Of a DNA stretch of 26,172 nucleotides, positions 10,806 to 19,986 are shown in pieces. Each line of letters starts with the position of its first letter. Position 1 is the stretch's first letter. Made by a program: the position numbers and the translations under genes. Source of the stretch: Chromera velia (Eukaryota; Sar; Chromeraceae). The notes under the pieces were generated by a model that was given only the letters and a program-made list of their open reading frames with translations, made no database searches and had not been told where the DNA came from. The DNA lies in the NCBI GenBank assembly GCA_018398765.1, contig JAHBMJ010000953.1:10001-36172 (forward strand). Reading direction: 5' to 3'.

Positions 10806-11506
10806 CTCTTTTCTTCGTTCATTCTTCTTTTCTTTCTTGCTTTCTTTCTTTCTTTTCTTCGTTCATTCTTCTTTTCTTTCTTGCTTTCTTTCTTCCTTCC
10901 CTCCTTTCCTTCCTTCCTTCCTTCCTTCCTCCCCTCCTTCCCCCTTCGAGCTGTCAATTGGTCGGCAAAAAACTGCAGCTATGTACTGCACGAAGAAGAC
11001 GCCGGTGTTCGTGCTGGGAGGAGGAGGAACGGGAAGGGTTGAGAGAGTTGTGTTCAACCATCGTCCGCTGGCGGGGTGCGAGGATTTGGAGGTGCTCGGG
11101 GCCCTCTCGAAGTTTGCAGGTTGGTCGTCGGTTACTCTGGCAGGCAGAGAGGCAGGCCGAAAATCAGGAATGGTCATATGTAGCACTCAGACAAACAGGC
11201 AGGCAGTCAGGCGGCCTCGCAGTTGTAGCCTTGTGCCTCGACGAAAGAGACCTAGCTGTCTTCAGACGAGAACAAACCACCCGAGGCCCCGGGGGGGGGA
11301 TGCTTTCAAACCCTTCACCGGGGAATTGCCGGTAAATTGATCGATAATTCTTTTTTTGGCTCCTTTCTTCGCACCGTCTCTGCCAGAATATCTTGCAGAG
11401 GTCCTGTGGAGGAATTTGCGCTTTTGTCCCCTTGCGTCCACACTCTCTCTCTTCTGTCGATTTGTTGAGGTCTCCCTGTCATGTCCTCTACGTGGCCTGA
11501 TTTGCG

Positions 11507-11547
<41 letters not shown>

Positions 11548-12270
11548 CAGACATCCTGGAGCGTCCTGAGTTCTCTGTGACATTCAAGATGCAGAAGGGC
11601 GACATGGTTTTGTTTGACAACTCCAGGCTCCTGCATGGGAGAGCTGCCTGGCGTCCTGTCTTCAGACGGCACCTGAAGGGAGGGTACCTCTGCAGAGACG
11701 AGTTCATGGCTCGGTGCAGGTTGGTGGGTGCATGGTGGGTGGGTTTGTCGATCTTTTGGACTCTTCATCAGTCTGTTCTTTTTCTCACTCTCTCTCATTT
11801 TCTGCTGCTCTCTTGATGTCATCCCTTCTCCCTTTTGGTTTCTCCGCCCCTGTGGGAATCCCCTCAGTAGAGTAGATGACGAAACTGCGAGAATTCGAAA
11901 TGAAGGGTTGACGAACATACCGATAAGGGACAGACTGTCTGTCTGATTTTGGATGGATGAACAAACTGAGGAGAAATCGTGCCTATAGATAAATTTTCCC
12001 ACCATTACCTTTTTCTTGTCTTCATCTCTCTGTTCCTTTTCGTACAGGTTTCTGGTGCATACATCTGATGGGGAGGTTGGGGGTGCGGAAAAGGGGAAGC
12101 AGTGTCCTTATGCAGAGACGAGCGGCAAAGAAGAACAGGGGGACGCTGCGCCCTCTCCCCCCTCTTTCTCGCCTTCCCATCCCCAGTCGTGTGCCCTGAA
12201 GGCGCTGAGCGTGGAGGAGTCCGGAAAATGGCGGCTGAAGGCGATGGTCTCCTCGTCAGGAACCCCCTGA
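7062..12270 (+). CDS. Gamma-butyrobetaine/trimethyllysine dioxygenase-like enzyme (7 exons)
   Basis: An Fe(II)/2-oxoglutarate dioxygenase of the BBOX1/TMLHE family, which hydroxylates gamma-butyrobetaine (or trimethyllysine) in carnitine synthesis. Exons: 7062-7196, 7424-8036, 8680-8802, 9815-9946, 10979-11119, 11551-11719, 12048-12270. All junctions are GT-AG and every phase fits, giving about 511 residues (506 from the ATG at 7077). Seen: a basic presequence (1-45); a GBBH-like N-terminal domain with MWQNG and WLRF (71-87); the iron motif H268-T-D270 in IPFHTDLPY; and FDNSRLLHGR with the second iron ligand H410. R421 in RRHLKGGY aligns with the oxoglutarate-binding arginine of BBOX1. The C-terminus is about 70 residues longer than human BBOX1 (387 aa). 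The zinc-ligand cysteines of the N-terminal domain are absent. FKMQKGD and RHLKGG favour BBOX over TMLHE, but the substrate cannot be settled here. Confidence 0.88.
7424..8036 (+). CDS. Dioxygenase exon 2, GBBH-like N-terminal domain
   Basis: Acceptor gcatgtctgcag, donor CTGGCAG|gtggg, phase 0 to 1, 613 bases. It encodes the N-terminal domain (VDQEKREVKIMWQNG, then FAWLRFNRPEIF) and the first part of the jelly-roll core (QKQLAAVSVAVLKYGCARVS). Where BBOX1 has CPCSDC after WLRDN, this protein has RPEIFT. Confidence 0.85.
8680..8802 (+). CDS. Dioxygenase exon 3, iron-binding HTD
   Basis: Acceptor ttctggctgcag, phase 1 to 1, 41 codons. Encodes NLAYTPTRIPFHTDLPY and SELVQMLHCLDNA, closely matching the HxD segment of BBOX1. 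The donor GCTG|gtctgtct is itself the first unit of a GTCT microsatellite. Confidence 0.9.
8801..8873. repeat. GTCT/GCCT microsatellite at a splice donor
   Basis: Begins at the donor of dioxygenase exon 3. Confidence 0.95.
9815..9946 (+). CDS. Dioxygenase exon 4
   Basis: Acceptor gcctccgttcag, donor GAGGCTG|gtgagt, phase 1 to 1, 44 codons. Encodes GGGSQLADGVAAAEFIREAD, then PEAFQVLSTTEM, matching the family's segment after the HxD strand (G.S..vDG...a..l....P..F..L). Confidence 0.9.
10011..10374. repeat. Long AAAG microsatellite (about 360 bp)
   Basis: In dioxygenase intron 4, near its 5' side; interrupted by GGAA and AAAAAG units. Apparent protein frames through it are K/E/R artefacts. Confidence 0.98.
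10405..10444. repeat. GGAT microsatellite
   Basis: About nine GGAT units following GATC units. Confidence 0.95.
10718..10945. repeat. TTTC/TTCC microsatellite
   Basis: In the 3' part of the same intron, complementary to the AAAG array; contains two copies of a TTCGTTCATTCTTCTTTTC word (near 10813 and 10858). Confidence 0.95.
10979..11119 (+). CDS. Dioxygenase exon 5
   Basis: Acceptor aaaactgcag, donor TTTGCAG|gttggt, phase 1 to 1, 47 codons. Encodes a beta-hairpin region with RVERVVFNHRPLAG and LEVLGALSKFA, corresponding to the poorly conserved part of BBOX before FTFKM. Confidence 0.85.
11507..11550. repeat. CT then GT run forming a splice acceptor
   Basis: A CT run and a GT run end in GCAG directly before dioxygenase exon 6. 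Confidence 0.95.
11551..11719 (+). CDS. Dioxygenase exon 6, second iron ligand and oxoglutarate arginine
   Basis: Acceptor is a CT run followed by a GT run and CAG. Phase 1 to 2. Encodes FSVTFKMQKGDMVLFDN, SRLLHGR and RRHLKGGYLCRDEF, nearly collinear with BBOX1. Contains H410 and R421 of the reconstructed protein. Confidence 0.9.
12048..12270 (+). CDS. Dioxygenase exon 7, C-terminal extension
   Basis: Acceptor ttttcgtacag, phase 2, stop TGA at 12268-12270. After the family end (about RFL) it adds some 70 residues rich in S, P, E and K (CPYAETSGKEEQ, then ALKALSVEESGKW). Further splicing, for example at GGGGAG|gttggg, cannot be excluded, so the true C-terminus may be shorter. Confidence 0.65.
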
Positions 12271-12830
12271 CGCACGCCGGCTGGACCTTTCTGATCTGAC
12301 GCTCATGCCCCCCTCTTAGACAGCTGTCTGTCTCTCGATCTGTCTGTATCGGTCTATCGGTCGATTATTGAGTGTATGTATGTGTCCCTCATCCAAAGCG
12401 GCAGGCAGTTATGAAGGTGGCAGAGGGTTTGCGGGCAGAGTGGGGCAGTACGAAAGGGGGCAAGAAGGGAACGAAAACAGGGCAGGCGGTCGGGAGTGGA
12501 TTGTGCATGGGTCGATTTATTGATTCATTGATGCGTCCGTCCGTCCGGTCGGCTTTTTGATGCATGAAGAGAGAAGAAAAGAAAAGAAATCGATCGACAT
12601 AAAGTGTCAGGTTGAATGTAGCCTGCAATCAGTCAGTCGGTCAGTCAACTGATCCCTCGATCGATCTGTCAATTCATAAAGGGGTGGGTGGGTGATATGT
12701 GGGTGCGTGGGTCTTTTGAGCTAGGATGAAGGACAATCGTTCAAGTGATTCAATCCTAGAACACCTCCTGTTTTTGCCTCGATGCGGCATTTTTGTGTCT
12801 CTGAGTTCTGAACAAAGCATGTTCGTATGC

Positions 12831-12869
12831 TTCATTCATTCATTCATTCATTCATTCATTCATTCATTC

Positions 12870-12927
<58 letters not shown>
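12831..12927. repeat. TTCA then GACA microsatellite
   Basis: About ten TTCA units followed by about fourteen GACA units, one interrupted by GGACA. Confidence 0.95.
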
Positions 12928-13122
12928 TGGTTCGTTTAGAGGTTTTTTCAACTCCGGGTGGATGCTGCCTCCCCGAGCGTATTTCTGCCTTTCACCATGC
13001 AGAGAGAGCCTCTCATGCAGAGAGAGCCTCTCTGTCTGTCTGTCGCTGAGCAGGAAGGGAAATCTGGCCTCGATCGATCTGGGGTCTGCGCACCCTTTTT
13101 TGTCTAGCTGTCTCTATCTCTC

Positions 13123-13150
13123 GTTGTCTGTCTGTCTGTTTCTTTGTCTC

Positions 13151-13184
<34 letters not shown>
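13123..13184. repeat. GTCT microsatellite
   Basis: GTCT run followed by the word AGAAACATATAGTCTGTCT. Confidence 0.95.
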
Positions 13185-13337
13185 AGAAGAAACATATAGT
13201 CTGTCTCTTTGTTTGTCTGCTGTGTACATGAAGAAAAGAAGGGAGAAGGAGAAACACACAGTCTGTCCTGAATAAACTTCTTTGAAAGGAAATCTGTTTT
13301 TTTCAATCCATGGACACGCATGCAGACCCGTCGATCG

Positions 13338-13383
13338 GTGGGGGAGCTAGGGGGCTGGGAGTGGGGGAGCTAGGGGGCTGGGA
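13338..13383. repeat. Perfect 23-bp tandem duplication
   Basis: Two exact copies of gtgggggagctagggggctg plus gga. Confidence 0.95.
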
Positions 13384-13677
13384 GACCTCAACCGTTTGCT
13401 CTCCTGATCTCCCCTCGTTGGCAATGAATAAAGAAGACAGACAGACAATTTGGCTACCTTACCCCCCTTTCCTCTTTCTCTGTCTCACGTTCTTTGTATT
13501 TGATCGAGAAGATCTCGACAAACAGGAAGACAGGCAGGCGGACGGGCAGCTGCGTTGCCAGAAAACAAGGCGGAGTGAGCTCGGTCCGCCTTGCTTTTCT
13601 CCCTGAATTTGCGGTAGTTAGTCTGTCTGCCCGCTTCTTCTTCTAGGTCTCTAACGCTGTCTCTGTCTGTTCAGTAG

Positions 13678-14045
13678 GTACAACATGAAAAGGGAGTTGA
13701 AATCTGTTTTGGAAGCAAGAATGGAGGGCTTGACAGACTGATGGAGGAGCGCTGGGGTGCGTCCACGGCCGAAAAGGTGAGCAGCACGCATCGATGGCCC
13801 GGTCTTGTGGAGGGCAGGCAGGCAAAAGACATGCAGGGAATTAAGCCGTCCGGGTCACGCACTATGAATAGCCTGCATGCATGATGGAAAGTGGTTTCTT
13901 CCCCGGGCTCTCCTGTTCTTCTGCTGAGTGCCCTTTTTGTATCGCTTTCTCCCTCGATCAGTTCCCTTGTTTGTCTCCCGTTTTTGACAAGCTGACAGAG
14001 GGCGTGTTGAGCTCGTGTACAACGAGATTTTGTAACTGTCTATTT

Positions 14046-14088
<43 letters not shown>

Positions 14089-14467
14089 CTCTGTCTGTCA
14101 ACTGAAAAAAGGAAAACAGAGTGCGCGCCAAAGGAGGAAAAAGAAAGAAAAGGGAAGAAGATTTTCTCTATTGATCTACCTGTCTCTGTTTGTCTGACGA
14201 AAACATACAGTCTGGCTGGTCCGTCCGTCCTGGCAATGGGTCAAGAGAAAGAAAAGAAGAAAAAGAAAGAACCTACTCTCTGCCTGTCCGGGTCACTTTT
14301 TTCGATTTTCTTGGCTCCCTTCTTGTGCCTCTTCTCATCTTGCGTTTTCTTTTGCTTTGCGTCAAGACTGTAGGAACAAGCATGCATGATCAGGGTGTGA
14401 CGCTTTTTCCCTTCAGTCTTTCTTCAGCAAAGTATCGGAAAGAAGACGAGCTCGGATCGGGGAGTAA
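13678..14467 (+). CDS. Possible small gene fragment, two exons
   Basis: Exon a, 13678-13776, follows tctgttcagtag and reads VQHEKGVEICFGSKNGG, then LMEERWGASTAEK, ending at a good donor (GAAAAG|gtgagc) in phase 0. Exon b, 14417-14467, follows ttttcccttcag and reads SFFSKVSERRRARIGE, then TAA. Phases agree. No upstream exon or start was found (an internal ATG lies at 13741), and no family is recognised. The intron holds a GTCT run. It may be a real short gene, a non-coding transcript, or chance. Confidence 0.3.
14048..14100. repeat. GTCT microsatellite
   Basis: About eleven units, followed by a polypurine tract. Confidence 0.95.
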
Positions 14468-14992
14468 TCACTCCTTATTTTTCATCTACTAAAGCCCGTC
14501 CGTGAGAGCTAGGTCAGAACTTGACTCAGAAACGTGGCCGGTGTGGAAATTTGGGAGCACTGCAGGGGTGTCAGCGCAACTTTCCTTAAGCGATTTGCAT
14601 CTTATATACAAAGGAAATTGAAGCATTGAATAACATTGGGCAGTTCCGTGCAGTGAGCTTTGCTTCGAATTCCTTTTATAAATAAATGCTACAACGTCTT
14701 AATCCATCCTACTAGTCTTGATCTTGCTCATTGATGTTGGGAGGGCGACTAGCTAGGCCACTAAACATGAATGAACGACTTGAAATGATTGATCGAAATT
14801 CGTCTTTGAATTAATTAGTTCTATAAAATTAGTTCAAGAAAGAGCTACACAAAAAGTTGAAAATTAAAAACTAAATGTATAACTAAACAAACATAAAAGC
14901 TGTAAAACAAAGTCTTAAAAAATTTATAGTTAAAAATGATGTTAGATCGGTATTTGATCGTATCTGTCTCAATTTAATTCAATCTCTTGCAT

Positions 14993-15534
14993 TGCCAGGC
15001 AGCACGGCGTTTGCGGTGTATTAGGTTTAGTGTGCAGGCCCTCAAGCTAGTAGGGAAGGTGTTATGTGGTACTTTACACCCAGAAGAAGGCTCTTTGATT
15101 TGGGAACATTTGAACATAAAGTAAGGAAGAACATAAAAGAGCTCGGAGTCTGGAAACGGGGGAAAAGATGTGAAAAGCCTAGGCATACCACCAGAATTAC
15201 GGCCATGTTACGCTCGCGCGGCCTGCCCGCGCATGCCTACCACAGGGAGGGTCGCGCCACCTCGCGCGCGACCATATTCTCACGTACTGAAACTGAATTT
15301 AACCATATTCTCACTGAAATTGAATTTGACTTCGATCGTAGCATGTCGCATGCAGCGGCGTGGCGAACCGGAAATGTCGTAAAATGCCGACTCAAATTTG
15401 AGAAATCCAAAATTTTTAAATCGCGTGCCGCGAGGTTGAAACTTGGCTCAGAGCTTCGATCAAGAGAATTGCATCGCTCCAAACTTCAACTTCAGACTTC
15501 TTCTTTACCGATTATCTTCTTAACACTCAATTAA
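14993..15534 (+). pseudogene. Possible decayed coding scraps
   Basis: Two overlapping frames look faintly protein-like. 14993-15124 includes FSVQALKLVGKVLCGTLHPE and ends in TAA; 15064-15534 is open for 156 codons with a very basic segment (ELGVWKRGKRCEKPRH). Neither matches a family I can name. They could be remains of a mobile element in two frames, or chance. Confidence 0.2.
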
Positions 15535-16639
15535 AGAACAATGAAGCTTCTGTCATACTTCCTAGCACCAGAGTACGACAGAACAAGGGGCTGAAATAAT
15601 ATTAAATATTCCGGGCCCTGTTATCTCCAACTTAGCGGTGGTGACACCTTGACATATAACGGGAAGGCCTAGCACGGAACGAATGATCAATCAATCAATA
15701 TATATAAATTTCAATATAAATTAAAATTCAAATTTAGTTATGGATTAGGACATAGATTTTTAATATGAGTTTGATTGAATTGATTTAGAATTCGAAATCA
15801 CAAACTCTTGAATAATACGTCGGACATTCGGCATTGGGGTGGGAGACCAATCCCTAGGCCAATCCTCAGGGCTCCGGACATTAATCCTAGATTCCTAATC
15901 CTACTCCTAAATTCACTAGTAAATTCAAAAATCATATATATTTTGACCTACGTTTTGATACCATTAAATTAATTGTACTCTCAACTCAGAATTTATGTAT
16001 CAATTAGCAGTTTTTTAAGCCTTTAATTTTATTTCAATCAATCAATTACACTTAGACCTTAAGAGTTACTAAAGGACTTTTATGAAAAAGTCGCGTTATA
16101 AGAATTATGTAACTTTTTACTGGTTGCCAACGGCTTTTTTTAACCTGTTAGAGAGGTTAAGTTACCATAATTTTAATTCTTTTCTAAACCATGTTTAAAG
16201 ACTTTTCGGAGCCATTCCCGCGCGTCCCCGCATAGTTAAAAACCGTTATACTTCCTGTCTTCCCGTCTCTTTCTCTGCAGGTGAAAGTGTATACCGAGTT
16301 CAAGCTTATAGTGACCACAAAACAACGTACAAAACACTATAAGACACTCTCTTATTGATGTAGTGATTCAAAACAGAGATCATGACAGACGAACAAGAAC
16401 TTTTATATAAGAAAGTAGTCCACATTCACCTCCGTAAGGGGAACCGGCCCGGTCACTCCCCATTTATAAGTAGTGATAGAGCTGAAACACTGTTAAGATT
16501 CACAATGATTCACGTACTAACTTATAAGCTATTATGTTAAATAAGCATTAATTTAAAATAAAAAATCCACGTAGTTTTCTGCGCAGAGGCTGTGTTAAGA
16601 GTTCCCTTCACCGCGAGCTGTCTGATCAACTCTCGCATC

Positions 16640-17094
16640 CGCATGCCGGGGGCGAGTGGGGTGTTTTTTGCCCCCCCCTCTGCATAGAAGACCAGCGCTT
16701 TTCCGCAAAAAACTCGTTCTCATAATTGATAAGGAGTTAGAAGCTGAAAATTTGTGTAAGAAGACGTTGTAACGATAGAAAAAGAACTATGAAACAGATT
16801 TTTTATATCATTTCTAGAAACATAGGCTGCCATACAAATTTTATAAGTTTTATACCGTTTTTCTTACTATTCAAAACCGTTAAAAAATGGCATCAAAATC
16901 AAAAAAATTGTATGACAGCCTATGTTTCTAGAAATGATATAAAAAATCTGTTCTATAGTTCTTTTTTTATCGTTACAACGTCTTTTTACACAAAGTTTCA
17001 GCTTCTAACTCCTTACCAATTATGAGAACAAGTTTTTTACGGAAATGCGCCGCTTTAGGGGGGCAAAAAACACCCCACTCGCCCCCGGCATGCG
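16640..17094. mobile_element. Foldback (MITE-like) palindromic element, 455 bp
   Basis: The left arm 16640-16863 and right arm about 16880-17094 are inverted copies, roughly 90% identical by eye. The outer 36 or so bases match perfectly, starting cgcatgccgggggcgag on the left and ending as its complement on the right. A loop of about 17 bases lies near 16870. There is no gene; an open frame across it merely reads both arms. No convincing target-site duplication was found. A transcript would fold into a long hairpin. Confidence 0.85.
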
Positions 17095-17283
17095 TCATTG
17101 CACAAGATGCTGGTTTTGCCGGCATTTCTTTCATTTTCTTTCAATAGAGCGCTCCGGATGGCAGAAGCTGTGGCCTTTCGTTACTCCTCTGCCATTCAAA
17201 AGGCATCAAAAGGCCATGCCTCTCAAAAGCATGAAGAAAAAAAGGCTACAAAGGAGGAAGAAAAGAAGAAGCATATAGACTAA

Positions 17284-17335
<52 letters not shown>

Positions 17336-17350
17336 GTCTGTCTGTCTCAT
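17284..17350. repeat. GTCT microsatellite
   Basis: About sixteen units, preceded by a polypurine tract and GCATATAGACTAAGTCTG. Confidence 0.95.
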
Positions 17351-17743
17351 GACAGTCGACTCTGTGACAGCTAAACGTCATAGTTGGGTGACTGTAGGTC
17401 TCAATTTTAAACTGAATTTTTCCGCAGTGACGGCGCAGTCAAGACCCAGTGAATCCGCATCCAAAGCTCCAAAGAAGCACTGTTTAAGCACGATGATTTG
17501 TCGATGAGTCTGGCACTGAATCATGGATGATGACATCAAAAAATACTCTGAAGTGACGGTATTAGTTCCATAATTAGTAACCTAGTAAAGTATTAAAAAT
17601 ATTTTGACTAAATTTTGAACTGATAGCAGCTTTAAATCATTTTGCCGCATGTTTGAAGCAGAGAAAACATTTTAAAACAGTGTCACTCTAGTTTAAAAAC
17701 GGTATACATACTAGTTTCATTATGATAGCATAGCTTTCCTACT

Positions 17744-17821
17744 GTACTTTAGTAACTTTAGGGCATCTGTGAAAGTTACTAAAGTACGGTAACTTTAGGG
17801 GGTCATGGACCCTAAAGTTAC
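17744..17821. repeat. Two adjacent perfect hairpins
   Basis: Stem 1 pairs gtactttagtaacttt (17744-17759) with its exact complement at 17772-17787. Stem 2 pairs gtaactttaggg (17789-17800) with its complement at 17810-17821 around a 9-base loop. Both stems share the word GTAACTTT, so alternative pairings between the two hairpins are possible. Confidence 0.85.
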
Positions 17822-18257
17822 TGCGCTATCTGGGTAATTCTTAAAGTCCAAGTGTACAATCAATCCTCAGATTAGAATAATTAAAACAAATCTAACATAT
17901 TAAAATAAGTTAAAAGTACTTATTAGTAACTTAAAACGGTAATAAAATCTAGAACTAAAACCCTAGTTAAAACTTTAGGTTAATTAAAACTTAAAACTAA
18001 AGTTAAAATTCATTTAAAGCCATCTTTGGCAATTCATTGAGGTCATTTCTCAGGTAAAAATAAAACAATACATGCAAAGTTGGACTTCACGTCAATATAC
18101 TTCGACCGCGACTCAAAAATTCTCAATCACCTTTGGGCTCTCCATACATGCAAAGTTGTTAACAAATGAATCACAGCTCAGTTCAAAATTTCAAAACTGA
18201 CAAAAAAATGTAAGACTCTTTTCTTGTACCATACTACCAGGTTGAGAGCGCATCGAT

Positions 18258-18258
<1 letters not shown>

Positions 18259-18288
<30 letters not shown>
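18259..18288. repeat. Poly-C tract, 30 bases
   Basis: Uninterrupted C run on the plus strand, so G30 on the minus strand. It lies about 130 bases downstream of the stop codon of the membrane-protein gene, and could form quadruplex DNA or RNA in its 3' region. Its length may be affected by assembly. Confidence 0.9.
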
Positions 18289-18290
<2 letters not shown>

Positions 18291-18414
18291 GTTTCGGCCG
18301 AGTCGTTTTGATCTTTTCTCAAACATCAATTCGTCATCGGTTTTAATTATGTGCATCACCGTATACGCATACACTGCCAACAAATACCTGCCCTGCTGAA
18401 TTACCCTTTCTGCT

Positions 18415-19986
18415 TTACATCCTCCACTGGGAAAATGACCAACTTTCTGCAATTACAGGATTTACGTTCAGTGCGTACTCCTTCCACCCCTTTCCTCGAA
18501 CCCGCCGGAGCACCTCTGCCCGCTCCCTCACCAACGCATGGCGGACAGGATCCCACACACGCGCAGGAAGTCTCCACGACGCCCACCAACCTGTCCCTCT
18601 GAGCCTCCACGCGTCTTGAAGGACGCGCAACTCCTCCTCCGCGATTTGTGCTCTGAGACTCATCTCGTTTTCCTCTTCTTTTCTCTCTGTCACCTCTTCT
18701 TGCTGCTGCTGACGGTGGGGTTTTCGTGAGGGAGAAGAGGAAAAGAACGGGCCAGTGATAGACTCAGAGAGAGACAGGGAAAGGGGGCTCGTGGGGGAGG
18801 GGGGCGAGTCGGTAGCTACGGTCTCGCGTGAGTCCGTGTGACCGAGAAGTAGCAGCTCACGGGCGATTTCGCCGTCTGGGTCGGTGGGGGAGAGAGGTTG
18901 ACAAAGTCGAATCTCTTTCTCTTTCCCCATTTCTGCATGCACTGACTTCTTTGCAATAATGGTACTCTCTGAGACTTTGCCAGTCTGTTCTTCTTTCCCT
19001 TCACTCTGCACTTGCTTTCTCTGCCAATGTCTCTCTATCAGTTTCCGCCTCTTTCTCTTCTGCCTGTTTTCGCGGACTTCATTTAGAAGACCCTCGTAGA
19101 ACCTGCTGTCTCCCTCCTCCTTCATTTGAAGCCCCAGGAGCCTCTCCACCACCAGCTCGACTCCCGTCACCTTACACAGGAAACTGCCAATCGAGTGCAG
19201 GCGGGGAGAAGATGACTGGTGGGTGAAGATCAACAAAGACAGTGCCCCAAGAACCGAAAACCCAGTCATGAATAAGAAAGACAAAACAGGAATGGAGACC
19301 TGCAGATCTCCGAAAGAAAGAAGGAGACTGGGAGGCAAAAAATCTTTCAGAGAAAAAAGGAGAGACCCAGCCAGACAGATCTGTTCACAGGTATAGAACG
19401 TGTTGAATACATCGGCTTCGAGCGCAACAGAGTAGATTGAATTCAGTTGTCTGCCGGTACAAAAGAGCATGCCCTCCAGATTCAAACAGTACAAGCGCGA
19501 AACAAACACGTATTCAATCACGACATGGTACCACCTCCAGCGATCCAGCCGGAAGTACAGATGGAGGATTGCAGGGATGGAATGGATACACGCGTCTCCG
19601 GAGAAAAGAAACAAACGCCAGAAGGTCTCCCCTGGAGGAGGCACTCGCCTTTCCGGGGCCTTCCTCTCTCCCCTGTAAGCACCGCCCACCCAGAATTGAA
19701 GGAGGCGATCAAAAATATCTGGGTGGACAAGCCGGGTCGCGTACCATGACAAGTTCAGCTTCACAGTCAAGACAACCGCAATGCCCTCAAGATCTCGGTG
19801 CTCTGTCAGATAACCGACAAGGGCAAGGAATAGCCACACATATGTGAGGGGCCAGTTTGCCGGTCGAAAGAGAACCTTCCACTCCCTGTCCAGCGGACTT
19901 TCAACGCGAACATCTCTTTCTGCAGCAGTTGGGACAGGCAGCTCTCCCCTACTTGCCTTTTGCTCGCTGCAACTACGCTTCGCCAT
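18415..19986 (-). CDS. Multi-pass membrane protein, unknown function
   Basis: An intact single-exon frame of 523 residues. The ATG at 19986 is the first in a frame that stays open upstream to 20067 without another ATG. After a charged N-terminus, hydrophobic segments follow: WPLTYVWLFLALVGYL, LEGIAVVLTVKLNLSW, LFSGDACIHSIPAILHLYF, WYHVVIEYVFVSRLYCLN, ICLAGSLLFSLKDFLPPS and PVLSFLFMTGFSVLGALSLL. This suggests five or six membrane passes in the first 260 residues. A long cytoplasm-like C-terminal half follows, with a basic coil (NRQKRKRRKLIERHWQRKQ), S/P-rich stretches, QQQQEE and LRAQIAEEELRVLQDAWRLR. I recognise no family. No in-frame stops occur, unlike the neighbouring DNA at 22-26 kb. Confidence 0.75.
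   Translation of the reverse strand: MAKRSCSEQKASRGELPVPTAAERDVRVESPLDREWKVLFRPANWPLTYVWLFLALVGYLTEHRDLEGIAVVLTVKLNLSWYATRLVHPDIFDRLLQFWVGGAYRGERKAPERRVPPPGETFWRLFLFSGDACIHSIPAILHLYFRLDRWRWYHVVIEYVFVSRLYCLNLEGMLFCTGRQLNSIYSVALEADVFNTFYTCEQICLAGSLLFSLKDFLPPSLLLSFGDLQVSIPVLSFLFMTGFSVLGALSLLIFTHQSSSPRLHSIGSFLCKVTGVELVVERLLGLQMKEEGDSRFYEGLLNEVRENRQKRKRRKLIERHWQRKQVQSEGKEEQTGKVSESTIIAKKSVHAEMGKEKEIRLCQPLSPTDPDGEIARELLLLGHTDSRETVATDSPPSPTSPLSLSLSESITGPFFSSSPSRKPHRQQQQEEVTERKEEENEMSLRAQIAEEELRVLQDAWRLRGTGWWASWRLPARVWDPVRHALVRERAEVLRRVRGKGWKEYALNVNPVIAESWSFSQWRM

Larger units (their letters stand above)
12271..13677. other. Spacer with simple repeats, no clear gene
   Basis: Downstream of the dioxygenase stop. 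Holds TTCA and GACA runs (12831-12927), a GTCT run (13123-13184), a perfect 23-base tandem duplication at 13338-13383, and AATAAA strings near 13270 and 13427 that could act as polyadenylation signals on the plus strand. I see no supportable exon here. Confidence 0.6.
14490..18250. other. AT-rich, gene-poor region
   Basis: Base composition changes sharply from the GC-balanced flanks: long stretches are rich in A and T (for example 14780-14960, 15690-16060 and 17560-18040). No intact gene is seen. It holds a 455-base foldback element, smaller hairpins, short AATC runs near 15690, one GTCT run and scraps of possible decayed coding sequence. It may be a block of nested old insertions. Confidence 0.7.

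Noticed and set aside
15064-15534. Non-LTR retrotransposon protein
   Set aside because: A basic patch faintly recalls such proteins but no reverse transcriptase or endonuclease motif is visible.
16789-17025. 78-codon frame in AT-rich DNA
   Set aside because: It spans the loop of the foldback element and reads both arms.
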